Assembly: GCA_016280445.1 (NCBI GenBank)
Contig: JAEEGS010000008.1
Coordinates: 1-42,850, forward strand
Length of the DNA stretch: 42,850 bases
Reading direction: 5' to 3'
From: Bacteroidaceae bacterium
GTDB lineage: Bacteria > Bacteroidota > Bacteroidia > Bacteroidales > Bacteroidaceae
Below are positions 15,895 through 24,239 of this stretch, one piece after another; positions within the stretch are counted from its first letter, which is position 1; each line of letters begins with the position of its first letter. The notes under the pieces were generated by a model. The model ran no database searches, was not told the DNA's origin, and saw nothing but the letters and a program-made list of their open reading frames with translations. The translations under genes were made by a program, and so were the position numbers.

Positions 15895-16793
15895 TGGTAT
15901 CTTTCATCATTCTGAACTATAACACTCCTGAGATTACACGGCAATGCGTGGATTCCATTGAGAAATTCTACGGAGAGCATCCGTATGAAATCATCGTGGT
16001 TGACAACTGTAGCAGTGAGGAGAACTATCAAGCGTTGGTGTCGCTTATCCCAACGCAGCACACCCTTGTGCGCAGTAAGATAAACATGGGTTTCGGAGGG
16101 GGTAACATGCTGGGTGCTATGCAAGCACAGGGGGAGTTTCTCTGTTTTTTGAACAGCGATGTGCAGTTGGTGGAGGACTGTGTCACGCCACTCATTGAAT
16201 ACCTGTCTCAGCATCAGGACGTTGGAGTTGTAACTCCTCAGCAATACCGTTCCGACGGGTCGCCTGCCTCTGCCTTCCGCCATAAGTTTGGAATCAGACA
16301 CGACCTCTTCGGTGATAATATATTTGAGTCGTTGTTCCCTAAAAAGTATCCACCACGACGAGACCTTTCACGCACAGAACCTTTCGTCGTGTCTGAGATT
16401 AACGGGAGTTTTATGCTTTTCCCTGCTGAGGTTTTCTGGAAGATAGGTGGGTTTGACACCAACATCTTTCTCTTCCATGAAGAGTATGACATTGGAAGAA
16501 GACTCGAACGGGAAGGTTATAAGAATGTGGTTTATCCTGCTGTGCGTTTCTTGCATGCTCATGGAGCCTCTTCCCATCAGGCAAAGAAAGAGATTCGGAA
16601 AGAGAGATTCATCTCAAAAATCTATTGCTACAGTAAATACCACCATCCGTTGATGACCTTCTTCTTCCGTCTTGAACAGTTCATTACCAAGTCGGTCAAC
16701 CCTAAAAACTGGTTCCTGATTCCAGTATTCCTTCGAGGCAATGTTTTGGCCTTGTCCATGCGTCCATCTGTACGGAAGAACAAGGGTAAGTAA
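15891..16793 (+). CDS. Glycosyltransferase family 2
   Basis: This is a 300-residue GT-A enzyme. The start VSFIILNYNTPEITRQCVDS is typical, with IIVVDNCSS (34-42) for the nucleotide and LNSD (87-90) as the DxD-like metal site. Later blocks EINGSFMLFP, GGFDTNIFLFHEEYDI and FLHAHGAS fit the rhamnosyltransferase (WbbL) branch, which adds a deoxysugar to a growing glycan at the inner membrane. It is last in the operon and overlaps the kinase gene by 4 bases. It converges on the minus-strand operon with a 61-base gap in which I see no clear terminator. Confidence 0.85.
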   Translation: MMVSFIILNYNTPEITRQCVDSIEKFYGEHPYEIIVVDNCSSEENYQALVSLIPTQHTLVRSKINMGFGGGNMLGAMQAQGEFLCFLNSDVQLVEDCVTPLIEYLSQHQDVGVVTPQQYRSDGSPASAFRHKFGIRHDLFGDNIFESLFPKKYPPRRDLSRTEPFVVSEINGSFMLFPAEVFWKIGGFDTNIFLFHEEYDIGRRLEREGYKNVVYPAVRFLHAHGASSHQAKKEIRKERFISKIYCYSKYHHPLMTFFFRLEQFITKSVNPKNWFLIPVFLRGNVLALSMRPSVRKNKGK

Positions 16794-16854
16794 CACGGAT
16801 AGAAGGGCTGAGTAGCACGGAAAGAATAGAAAGGGGTACAGAAAAATCTTCCCG

Positions 16855-17823
16855 TCAAGAATAGGTCTCTAGAGCCTTGAGAAGAATGCTCATGCGTGTA
16901 TCCCAAGGGGCAAATTTGAGAGCCGTTTCACGATTGTGGTCAACCATCTCTTGATAATCTTCGAGATGCGACAAGATGTCGTCTATTTGACCGCATGGAT
17001 TCACAAAATCGGCTTCAATCACAGGGTTATAGCCTATCAAGTCGATGAGTTCTTGTGGACAATGCCCCACCATGACACAACGAGAAAGCATGGCCTCCCA
17101 ATAGCGCATGGTCAAGGTCTCCACAGTGCCTTGATACTTGGGGTTGGTCATGCTGGCAGGGAAAGAAATGACGATTTTGGAGTCTGCCAACTTCTCCGTG
17201 AAACTGTTCCAACTCATGTAGACCAGTTCCAGTTTTACATCGTATCCTGTAGGTTTGTGAATGAAAACACAGCGTTCCTCCATGTTCCCATCCATCAGTT
17301 TCTTGTGGTAGAAGTTATGCTTTCTGCCCATCTCATACACATCAATGTTCCGTTCTGTCAGTGCTTTTCCCTCTATATACTCAGTAGTGTCAACCCCTTC
17401 TGGAACGTGCACAAATTGTATGTTAGGAAGTCTTTTGCTGAACTCCTTGACCATGTCTGACGAAGTACAGAAACACATCTTGCATTTTATCAGTTGCAGG
17501 TCTTTCTCCAGTTTTTTCCATTTCGATGGCCAGCAATCCCACAGCATAGGGATGATTTCACCATGAAAAAGATAGGGGATAGAAGCCTTGAGTAAGTGTC
17601 CTCCACGGGAACACACCAGATAGGCTTGATCATGTTTCTTCCCGCCCCAGTGCATCATTGCCGCCAATTTCATCATGTGACCAAAAATGCGGTACCGAAG
17701 CCATGGGCTTTGTTCCACTGAAGCACCTCCACAAGCCATCCATGCTTGGCAGAAACTTTGCATGTAGACTTGTGTGTCGTTGGGGTTGCGTGGAATATTG
17801 ACGATAGAGACTTGCTTTTTCAT
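16855..17823 (-). CDS. Glycosyltransferase, GT1-like
   Basis: This 322-residue protein is last in the phosphonate operon. The N-terminal half has no strong motif. The C-terminal half (about 190-322) looks like the second domain of GT-B enzymes, with VISFPASMTN, GTVETLTMRYWEAMLSRCVM and LIGYNPVIEAD, ending with a helical stretch of the Glyco_trans_1_2 type. The donor is unknown. The 34-base gap to the LicD gene upstream suggests co-transcription. The family assignment is weaker than for the other transferases here. Confidence 0.65.
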   Translation of the reverse strand: MKKQVSIVNIPRNPNDTQVYMQSFCQAWMACGGASVEQSPWLRYRIFGHMMKLAAMMHWGGKKHDQAYLVCSRGGHLLKASIPYLFHGEIIPMLWDCWPSKWKKLEKDLQLIKCKMCFCTSSDMVKEFSKRLPNIQFVHVPEGVDTTEYIEGKALTERNIDVYEMGRKHNFYHKKLMDGNMEERCVFIHKPTGYDVKLELVYMSWNSFTEKLADSKIVISFPASMTNPKYQGTVETLTMRYWEAMLSRCVMVGHCPQELIDLIGYNPVIEADFVNPCGQIDDILSHLEDYQEMVDHNRETALKFAPWDTRMSILLKALETYS

Positions 17824-17857
17824 CGGGAAGTGGATAGATGATGGGACGAAAAGTTGG

Positions 17858-18703
17858 TTAGGTGGAGGAGGTCATGTCAAGTGATTCATCATGAACTTGA
17901 CATTTTCGGTATGGTTTTTCCAAGTCCAATAGATGGAAGTTATGCTGCTTCTGTTTAGGGCCTGGAGGGATGGTCATATAGTCACCATACAGGTGTGTCA
18001 GGTAATGATCTGGGTCTGCCACACCCCATACCGTTTGTCCCTCAAACTGGATGTCAGTGGGATGACCATACACGTTGTGTGGCATGATGCCTCGTTTGCC
18101 GAAATCATGGTCGATAATGAGGTCAGAAGTCTCATAGTCGTAGGTCGTCTGGAGTTTCTGCATGGTGCGTTGCACACCTGCCAATGTGTAGAAACGTCGG
18201 CAGAGCAGAGGAATCCACGAGGAGGGACCATGCCCGTGGCGGTAGGGGTCTCTGCACAGGAAATAAATCACCTTCTTGTAGTAGAAGTAACGCATCAGGT
18301 GTAGGCGTTGCTTCAGGGGATTGGAGGTCATGCCGTCGAGCGGGAACACATCGATGTAAACACCTCCCAGATACTTTAGGTGCATCCGTTCGATGAGCGT
18401 TGTGCTGGCATCCTGAATTTTTGCAAAGGGGAGAGGGTAGGAGGCATCCGTCTCGTAAGCCACTACCTCATAGGGGGCAGGCATCCACTCCTTGGCATGT
18501 GCCATCAGCAGGTCATAGTCCTTGCGTGGCATGCCCACATCAAGGTCATCATCCCATGGGATGAACCCTTTGTGGCGCACAGCCCCCAGCATTGTCCCAG
18601 CCACGATGAAGTAGCGCAAACCGTGCTCACGGCATACGGAATCAAGTGCCATGAGGTTGCCAAGAATGTGCAGTTGCAGTGGACGAATGTCGTAGGATGC
18701 CAT
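17858..18703 (-). CDS. LicD-family phosphotransferase (copy 2)
   Basis: This 281-residue protein shares all the main blocks of the LicD at 14279: GTMLGAVRHKGFIPWDDDL (36-54) with Asp 51-53 and 55, GGVYIDVFPLDGM, RDPYRHGHGPSSW and LYGDYMTIPP. It lies directly after phnW in the aminoethylphosphonate operon, which makes CMP-AEP its probable donor and a sugar hydroxyl its acceptor (inference). With copy 1 in the convergent operon, the glycan may carry two substituted positions, or the enzymes may differ in acceptor. Degenerate heptamer repeats lie just upstream at 18706-18733. Confidence 0.85.
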   Translation of the reverse strand: MASYDIRPLQLHILGNLMALDSVCREHGLRYFIVAGTMLGAVRHKGFIPWDDDLDVGMPRKDYDLLMAHAKEWMPAPYEVVAYETDASYPLPFAKIQDASTTLIERMHLKYLGGVYIDVFPLDGMTSNPLKQRLHLMRYFYYKKVIYFLCRDPYRHGHGPSSWIPLLCRRFYTLAGVQRTMQKLQTTYDYETSDLIIDHDFGKRGIMPHNVYGHPTDIQFEGQTVWGVADPDHYLTHLYGDYMTIPPGPKQKQHNFHLLDLEKPYRKCQVHDESLDMTSST

Positions 18704-18705
18704 CT

Positions 18706-18733
18706 TCTTATCTCTTATCTTTCACCTCTTACT
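18706..18733. repeat. Degenerate four-unit heptamer array between phnW and licD
   Basis: TCTTATC TCTTATC TTTCACC TCTTACT on the plus strand, four 7-bp units with variation. Related sequence continues into the 3' end of phnW. It fills the whole gap between the two genes. Confidence 0.45.
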
Positions 18734-18738
18734 TATCT

Positions 18739-19860
18739 CTATACCTCTATCTCATACTTTCTTAGTGCCTCTTCCAACACTACAAAGAAGTCATCGATAT
18801 CCTGCTCGTCGATGGCACCCAGTGCACAGAGACGGAACGTGTTGGTTGTGCTGATTTTGCCAGGATAGATGGTGAAGCCACGCTCGTAGCAGTAGTCGTG
18901 CACCTTCTCGAAGTCCCAGTTCGGGCTTTCGGGGTAGAGCACCGACACCACGAGACCCGACTGCCATTCGTGCTTAATGACATCTTTCAGTCCCAAACGC
19001 TCAATACCCCGGTGAATGGCATCGAACACACGGCGATGACGGGCAAACTTCGACTCCTCACCTTCGGCAAAATACTCCTTCAGAGCCTGCATCGTGGCAT
19101 AGATAGTCTGTACAGGAGGTGTAAAGTGCATTTCGCCCGTCCTCTCGAAGAAGTCATACTGCATGTAGAGATTGCAGTAGTAGGAGCGTTTCGGGTAGCC
19201 CTTCGACTTGCGTATCTCCTCCGTGTTGCCCACGATGAACGACAATCCCGTCATTGCCATTAATCCCTTCTGAGCCGATGCCATGCAGAAATCCACGTTG
19301 TCCTTTTCCATGTCAAACGGAATCATCCCTAACGATGAAGTCGTGTCGGTCACGAAAATGGCACCATGTTCATGTGCCAAAGCACCAATCTTACGGATGG
19401 GGTTCAAGATGCCTGTGCCCGTCTCGTGATGAGTGGTATAGACGATATAGATGTCTGGATTCTCGTCCAATGTCCTCTTCACCGCTTCAAGGTCGGGACG
19501 TTCATACACCGATGATTTCAGGTCAATATGCGGCAGTCCATAGTATTCACACACCTCCACCGCACGGGTGCTGTAGGCACCGTTGTTCACCACCAACACC
19601 TTCTTCCCCTCAGGCAACAGCGAGTTCAGACACACGTCGATGTTGATGGTGCCTGAGCCACAGAAAAGCACCGAGGTGAACTTCTCCTCAGGTGCATGTG
19701 CCACCCTCAACAAGTCGCTGCGCAACTGCTTCATCATGCCTGCAAACTCCTTCTCTCGTGGACAGATGTCAGGCACCACCTGTGCGTATTTCACGGTATC
19801 GGTAGTCGTTGCTGGCCCAGGGTTCAGCAACACATTTCTTTTAATCTTCTCCATATACAT
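18739..19860 (-). CDS. phnW: 2-aminoethylphosphonate:pyruvate aminotransferase
   Basis: This 373-residue PLP-dependent class V aminotransferase shows NVLLNPGPATTTDTVKYAQV at the start, CGSGTINID (68-76), THHETGTG (143-150), VTDTTSS (170-176) with the cofactor-binding Asp 172, and SAQKGL (195-200) with Lys 198 as Schiff-base Lys. This is the PhnW/AepZ pattern. The enzyme links phosphonoacetaldehyde plus alanine with 2-aminoethylphosphonate plus pyruvate. PhnW can work in breakdown, but next to aepX and aepY it should run towards synthesis. The start could also be the third codon (19854). Two bases separate it from the cytidylyltransferase gene. Confidence 0.9.
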   Translation of the reverse strand: MYMEKIKRNVLLNPGPATTTDTVKYAQVVPDICPREKEFAGMMKQLRSDLLRVAHAPEEKFTSVLFCGSGTINIDVCLNSLLPEGKKVLVVNNGAYSTRAVEVCEYYGLPHIDLKSSVYERPDLEAVKRTLDENPDIYIVYTTHHETGTGILNPIRKIGALAHEHGAIFVTDTTSSLGMIPFDMEKDNVDFCMASAQKGLMAMTGLSFIVGNTEEIRKSKGYPKRSYYCNLYMQYDFFERTGEMHFTPPVQTIYATMQALKEYFAEGEESKFARHRRVFDAIHRGIERLGLKDVIKHEWQSGLVVSVLYPESPNWDFEKVHDYCYERGFTIYPGKISTTNTFRLCALGAIDEQDIDDFFVVLEEALRKYEIEV

Positions 19861-19862
19861 TA

Positions 19863-20630
19863 TTATAAATAAGGAAGGATATGCTCCTCTGCATAGTTCA
19901 GGTCATCCACATCATCAATCTCATACCACTTCAATCCTTCCACTCGCAGCACATATACCTTCATGATTTCTTGCGACATCGTGAGCAACTCATACTCATA
20001 ACCCAATTTCGGTTTCTCCTCCACCTTCTGGGTATAGTCCTCACACATGGCACGGTAGAACTTGTTCGACAGTTTGTGGATGCCCACCAACTCTCCCTTC
20101 GCCTTCAGTTCCGTCTCCACCGTCGAGCAGCGGGTCAGCCTGTTCCCTTCGCCATACTCCACATAGTACTGGTCTTGAAATTTCGTCACAGGGGTAATCA
20201 GCATGATGTCAGGCTCGGGGCATTCCAGCAGCGACGTGATGGCCTTCTTCTCAAACACCAAGTCACTCTCCAGCAGCAGGAAGTCATCTTCACCCACCAC
20301 CTCACGGCAGTTCCACAACGTGTACATGCTGTTCGTCTCAGCATATCTGGGCGAGAAAACACACTCAATCTGTGGATACACCTCCTTCAGTGCCTCATAC
20401 TTCTCTTTCAGATATCCCGTGCCGATGATGATGCGTTCAATGCCACAATCGATGAGTGTTCGGATGCTACGTTCCACCATCGACATGCCGCCACATTCCA
20501 CAAAACCCTTTGGCACTGTCTCCGTCATTTTCCCGAAACGAGTGCCCAAGCCTGCTGCCATGATGACCGCTGTCTTTATCAGCCCACGTGTTGGGCGTTC
20601 TTTCTCATTCATCATTTCCCATTTTAACAT
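19863..20630 (-). CDS. CTP:phosphonate cytidylyltransferase (PntC/LicC-like)
   Basis: This 255-residue sugar-nucleotidyltransferase-fold enzyme has the signature MAAGLGTRFGKMTETVPKG at 24-42 (Gly-rich loop, Arg 31, Lys 41). ETNSMYTLW and ESDLVFEKK are typical of the LicC/PntC branch that activates choline phosphate or aminoethylphosphonate. Placed between aepY and phnW, the natural substrate is AEP, giving CMP-AEP for LicD. It overlaps the aepY end by 7 bases; starts at 20615 or 20612 are also possible. The substrate is inferred from context; phosphocholine remains the alternative. Confidence 0.8.
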   Translation of the reverse strand: MLKWEMMNEKERPTRGLIKTAVIMAAGLGTRFGKMTETVPKGFVECGGMSMVERSIRTLIDCGIERIIIGTGYLKEKYEALKEVYPQIECVFSPRYAETNSMYTLWNCREVVGEDDFLLLESDLVFEKKAITSLLECPEPDIMLITPVTKFQDQYYVEYGEGNRLTRCSTVETELKAKGELVGIHKLSNKFYRAMCEDYTQKVEEKPKLGYEYELLTMSQEIMKVYVLRVEGLKWYEIDDVDDLNYAEEHILPYL

Positions 20631-21754
20631 TTTCCATCCGCAAGGAATGTCATCAGTGCCTCCTTGTTCTGTATTGGTGTCGTGGTCGGTCTTCCGAGGT
20701 CTTTCCTTGCCCCTTTCTTCACCTTCACCTCAATGAGCCTTGGCCCATCTCCCTTCTCCTGTAGAGCCGCTTTCAAGTCCTCCATGTTATCCACCGACTT
20801 CACCGACTGGTAGCCACATGCTAACGCTACAGCGGGGATGTTGATGCGCAGTCCCACCGTAGGCTGACCGCCCACCGAGTCGTGTGCGCCATTGTTAAAC
20901 ACCACGTGCGTGTAGTTTTTCACACCCATGTCTCCCACGATGCCGAGCGAGCCCATGTGCATGATGGTAGCCCCGTCACCGTCAAAGCAATAGACAGGTC
21001 TCTTGGGCTGCTCCAAGGCAATGCCGAGAGCAATCTGCGAAGCGTGTCCCATCGACCCCACCGTAAGGAAGTCGCGGTCATGTCCCATGCCGTTGTTGGC
21101 ACGATACTCAAACAACTCCCTTGAAATCATGCCGGTGGTCGAGACAATGACAGCCTCCTCCTCGATGCTTCCAGCCACCGCTTGAATTGCTTCTTCACGG
21201 CTCATGCTCAGCCCCGAGGTTGCCACCGATTGCAACTTATATTCGTCGAAGGTGCCCTTCTGAATCACAAACGCAAACGCACGTTTCGTCTCCTTCATGT
21301 AAACGATGGCATCATCCAGTTGTCGCTGCAAGTCCCCCTCCTCTGTTGCCATCACCACATTCCTGATGCCCATCGCATCCAACAGGGGGATAGTAACCTT
21401 CCCCTGCTTCACATGCTGTGGCTCATCATGCTTACCAGGCTCTCCACGCCAACCTACCAGCAGCAGCACGGGGATGTTATACACATCCTCATCCGTCAGC
21501 GACATCAGCGGGTTCACCGTGTTGCCCAAGCCGGAGTTCTGCATATATACCACAGGAATCTGCCCCGATGCCAGATAATGTCCCGCAGCCAATCCTACAG
21601 CCGCACCTTCATTGGCGGCAATGATGTTCTTCTCCTTCGGGGAATTATCTGTCAGATACGCACAAATGTTCTTCAGCAGCGAGTCAGGCACCCCTGCAAA
21701 GAAGTCAATGCCAGCTTTTGCCAGCGACTCCACAAAATACTTAGGTGAAATCAT
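20624..21754 (-). CDS. aepY: Phosphonopyruvate decarboxylase
   Basis: This is a thiamine-diphosphate enzyme that converts phosphonopyruvate to phosphonoacetaldehyde and drives the otherwise unfavourable mutase step. Counting from TTG 21769, the motifs are NEGAAVGLAAG (53-63; the Glu activates the cofactor), QNSGLGNTVNPLMSL (77-91) and the cofactor motif GDG (264-266) ... NN (292-293). GEPGKHDEPQH is typical of this family. I place the start at ATG 21754 (MISPKYFVESL), with GGATAGAAGG just before it, rather than the in-frame TTG. It lies 49 bases after aepX and overlaps the cytidylyltransferase start. Confidence 0.93.
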   Translation of the reverse strand: MISPKYFVESLAKAGIDFFAGVPDSLLKNICAYLTDNSPKEKNIIAANEGAAVGLAAGHYLASGQIPVVYMQNSGLGNTVNPLMSLTDEDVYNIPVLLLVGWRGEPGKHDEPQHVKQGKVTIPLLDAMGIRNVVMATEEGDLQRQLDDAIVYMKETKRAFAFVIQKGTFDEYKLQSVATSGLSMSREEAIQAVAGSIEEEAVIVSTTGMISRELFEYRANNGMGHDRDFLTVGSMGHASQIALGIALEQPKRPVYCFDGDGATIMHMGSLGIVGDMGVKNYTHVVFNNGAHDSVGGQPTVGLRINIPAVALACGYQSVKSVDNMEDLKAALQEKGDGPRLIEVKVKKGARKDLGRPTTTPIQNKEALMTFLADGKC

Positions 21755-21803
21755 CCTTCTATCCTTCAATTTTTACTGAACCATCGCCCAGCACATGGGC
21801 TGG

Positions 21804-23105
21804 TTACTTCGTTCCTGGAATCAGTTCCAGTATCTCCTTGATGGGCATACAGAGGTCTCTCGCCTCCTGTGCACGGTGATTCTCCAAGATGGAACGAGCC
21901 ACCTTCATCATGGCAGGATAAGCCGCCCTCAGCATGTGGTTGGCATAAATCACGATGTTTACGCCCCACTGCTCAAAGTCTTCCGTACGGAACTGGTCAT
22001 ACGTCGTCGGCACAATCACGATAGGCACCTGCGAATGTTTCTTCCTGAACTCCGTGCAGAATTCCTTGATGTCAGCGCCCGTCTTCTCCTTACTGTGAAT
22101 CATCACCCCGTCAGCTCCAGCCTCCACATACGCAAAAGCCCTTTCCAGCGCATCCGCCACTGGCTTACCTGCGATGAGGCTCTCTACACGGGCGATAATC
22201 ATGAAATCCTTTGTCACCTGCGCATTCTTGCCCGCCTTGATTTTGTTGCAAAAATTCTCGATGGTGTCCTGTGTCTGAACGGCATCCGTACCAAACAGCG
22301 AGTTCTTCTTCAGACCAATCTTGTCCTCGATGATGACTGCCGAGATGCCGTTACGCTCTAGCGTTCTCACCGTGAAGACAAAATGCTCCAACTTGCCGCC
22401 TGTGTCACCATCGTAGATGATAGGCTTCGTCGTGCATTCCAGAATATTCGTCAAGTCCTGCATGCGCGTTGTCAAGTCCACTGCCTCAATGTCGGGCTTT
22501 CCCTTCGACGTTGAGTCCGTCAACGAACTTGACCACATACCGTCAAACGCCTCCATCACTCCGTCCTGCTCAAACTGCAGGTTCTCGATGATGAGGCCGC
22601 TCAGACCGTCATGCGCCTCCAGAATCCTCACGATAGGTTTTGCCGCAATCAGCCTCCTCAGCGACTTCATGCGCACCTCTGGAGTTGTGCCGATGCTCTT
22701 GATTTCCTCTGCCAGTGCTGATGAGTTGATGCCTTGCGTGTAGGGAATCTCGATGACTTCACCGCCCCATTGCTTCATCACCTCTATTACCTGCTCCCTG
22801 ATTTCGCTGTCAGCCCCTGTCTTCCAGTCATCCCCGTGGATGATGTAGTCAGGCTTATACCTCTTCAGGTTCTCCACATAACTCCATTCCTCCTGCGGCA
22901 CCACACACTTCACCCCCTTGATATTCTCCACCACCGTCTTCCGCTGCTCATACGTCAGGTGCGGAATACGCTTGTGCGTGGCAATTGCCCTGTCCGTGAA
23001 TAAACCAATCATGAGGTCGCCATACTTCGCGCCCTCATTGATGATGTTAATCAGTCCTGGGTGCATGATGTCACCAATCATGCCCAGATAAACACTTTTA
23101 GCCAT
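21804..23105 (-). CDS. aepX: Phosphoenolpyruvate phosphomutase with a degenerate N-terminal nucleotidyltransferase domain
   Basis: This 433-residue two-domain protein commits to phosphonate synthesis by turning phosphoenolpyruvate into phosphonopyruvate. Residues about 1-138 are a cytidylyltransferase-like domain. Residues about 145-430 are the isocitrate-lyase-fold mutase, with the signature EDK-xxx-KxNS intact at 260-269. In the N-terminal domain the catalytic HxGH of this superfamily reads HPGL (15-18) and the ISSTxIR motif reads INSSAL, so nucleotidyl transfer by this domain is doubtful. A separate cytidylyltransferase is encoded two genes on. It starts 3 bases after the GT4 stop, so it sits inside the operon. 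Confidence 0.93.
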   Translation of the reverse strand: MAKSVYLGMIGDIMHPGLINIINEGAKYGDLMIGLFTDRAIATHKRIPHLTYEQRKTVVENIKGVKCVVPQEEWSYVENLKRYKPDYIIHGDDWKTGADSEIREQVIEVMKQWGGEVIEIPYTQGINSSALAEEIKSIGTTPEVRMKSLRRLIAAKPIVRILEAHDGLSGLIIENLQFEQDGVMEAFDGMWSSSLTDSTSKGKPDIEAVDLTTRMQDLTNILECTTKPIIYDGDTGGKLEHFVFTVRTLERNGISAVIIEDKIGLKKNSLFGTDAVQTQDTIENFCNKIKAGKNAQVTKDFMIIARVESLIAGKPVADALERAFAYVEAGADGVMIHSKEKTGADIKEFCTEFRKKHSQVPIVIVPTTYDQFRTEDFEQWGVNIVIYANHMLRAAYPAMMKVARSILENHRAQEARDLCMPIKEILELIPGTK

Positions 23106-23108
23106 GTC

Positions 23109-24212
23109 TTAATGTTTTACTTTCTCATACACATTCATCACCTGCCGAGCCAGCCGCTTCGGGTCAAAAGTCTGCATCGCATACTCACGTCCACCCTCCA
23201 TCGTTTTTTTCCGCAGTTCTGTGTCCGTCAGCAATTTCACCATCTTTTCGCAGATGTCCTCAGGACTGTTGGGGTCGGCTTTCTGTGCCCACGGGCCACC
23301 TGCTTCGGGCAGGCTGCTCACGTTGCTTGTCACCACGGGACACCCACAGAGTTGCGCCTCCACCACAGGCAGTCCAAAACCCTCGTAGAAAGAAGGATAG
23401 ACAAACAGTTCCGCATTTGTGTAGAGTCGCTTCATGCCTTCAGGGTCTATCATCTCAGGCCACACAAAACGGCTTTCCATTCCCTTCTCCGCAATGTACT
23501 GCTTCACTTGCCGCTTGTAGCTTCCGCCACCGCCCACTACTACGAGCGGTAATTGCAAGTCCTTTGGCATCAGTTCCATCGCCTTCACCACACCCAGCAA
23601 GTTCTTCCGCGAGTTGATGCTACCCACATACAGCATATACGGCGGCAAGTTGTCACGCTCCATCATCCCTTGATAGTAGATGGGGTTCACAGGCTGATAC
23701 ACCACCTCCACCTTGTGTTCAGGCACATTGTAGAACTCCAGCACATCGCGTTTTGTACATTCACTGATGCAGATGATGTAGTCGGCATGGTTGCAGGCAT
23801 ACTGCCACTTCATGTCGTAGATTTTGCGGTCATGCCAGTGGTACATGTCGGGAAACGTCTTGAAGGCCACATCGTGAATCGTCACCACAGATGCGATGCC
23901 TGAGTGGAACAAGCCCACAGGCATCTCGTTGCTCAATCCGTGGAAAACCTCGATGCCGTCCTTCTTCATCTCGTTCACCAGCCCATACGTTCTCCATGCG
24001 CCGCCTCTCATCATACCCTTCGGCGTGACGATGTGGCATCCCTTCTTCCCCACATACGGCAACGTCACCCCGTTCAACCTCACCTTGGGCGTGTAGAGCC
24101 AATACTCATTCTCAGGGAACTCAGCCGTCAGGATGTCAATCGTTGTTCGGCTGTGGTTTCCTAAGCCAGTGAAGTTGTTGAAGAGTCGTTTAGCGTCGAA
24201 GCCGATTTTCAT
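23109..24212 (-). CDS. Glycosyltransferase family 4
   Basis: This 367-residue GT-B enzyme shows the acceptor-side FTGLGNHSRTTI (14-25), TIHDVAFKTFPDMYHWHD, the donor-side VGSINSRKNL (196-205) and the E-x7-E motif EGFGLPVVE (277-285). It resembles mannosyl/rhamnosyl transferases of the WbaZ/mtfB type. It lies 27 bases after the DUF4254 gene and 3 bases before aepX, so it is bound to the phosphonate operon and probably builds the sugar that receives AEP (inference). Confidence 0.85.
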   Translation of the reverse strand: MKIGFDAKRLFNNFTGLGNHSRTTIDILTAEFPENEYWLYTPKVRLNGVTLPYVGKKGCHIVTPKGMMRGGAWRTYGLVNEMKKDGIEVFHGLSNEMPVGLFHSGIASVVTIHDVAFKTFPDMYHWHDRKIYDMKWQYACNHADYIICISECTKRDVLEFYNVPEHKVEVVYQPVNPIYYQGMMERDNLPPYMLYVGSINSRKNLLGVVKAMELMPKDLQLPLVVVGGGGSYKRQVKQYIAEKGMESRFVWPEMIDPEGMKRLYTNAELFVYPSFYEGFGLPVVEAQLCGCPVVTSNVSSLPEAGGPWAQKADPNSPEDICEKMVKLLTDTELRKKTMEGGREYAMQTFDPKRLARQVMNVYEKVKH

Positions 24213-24239
24213 AATCAGGAGAAAAGCGCTTGTCTTTTT

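Noticed and set aside
18739-19860. Phosphonate breakdown pathway
   Set aside because: PhnW can start AEP degradation, but no PhnX or PhnA is present, while PEP mutase and the decarboxylase are, so synthesis is favoured.
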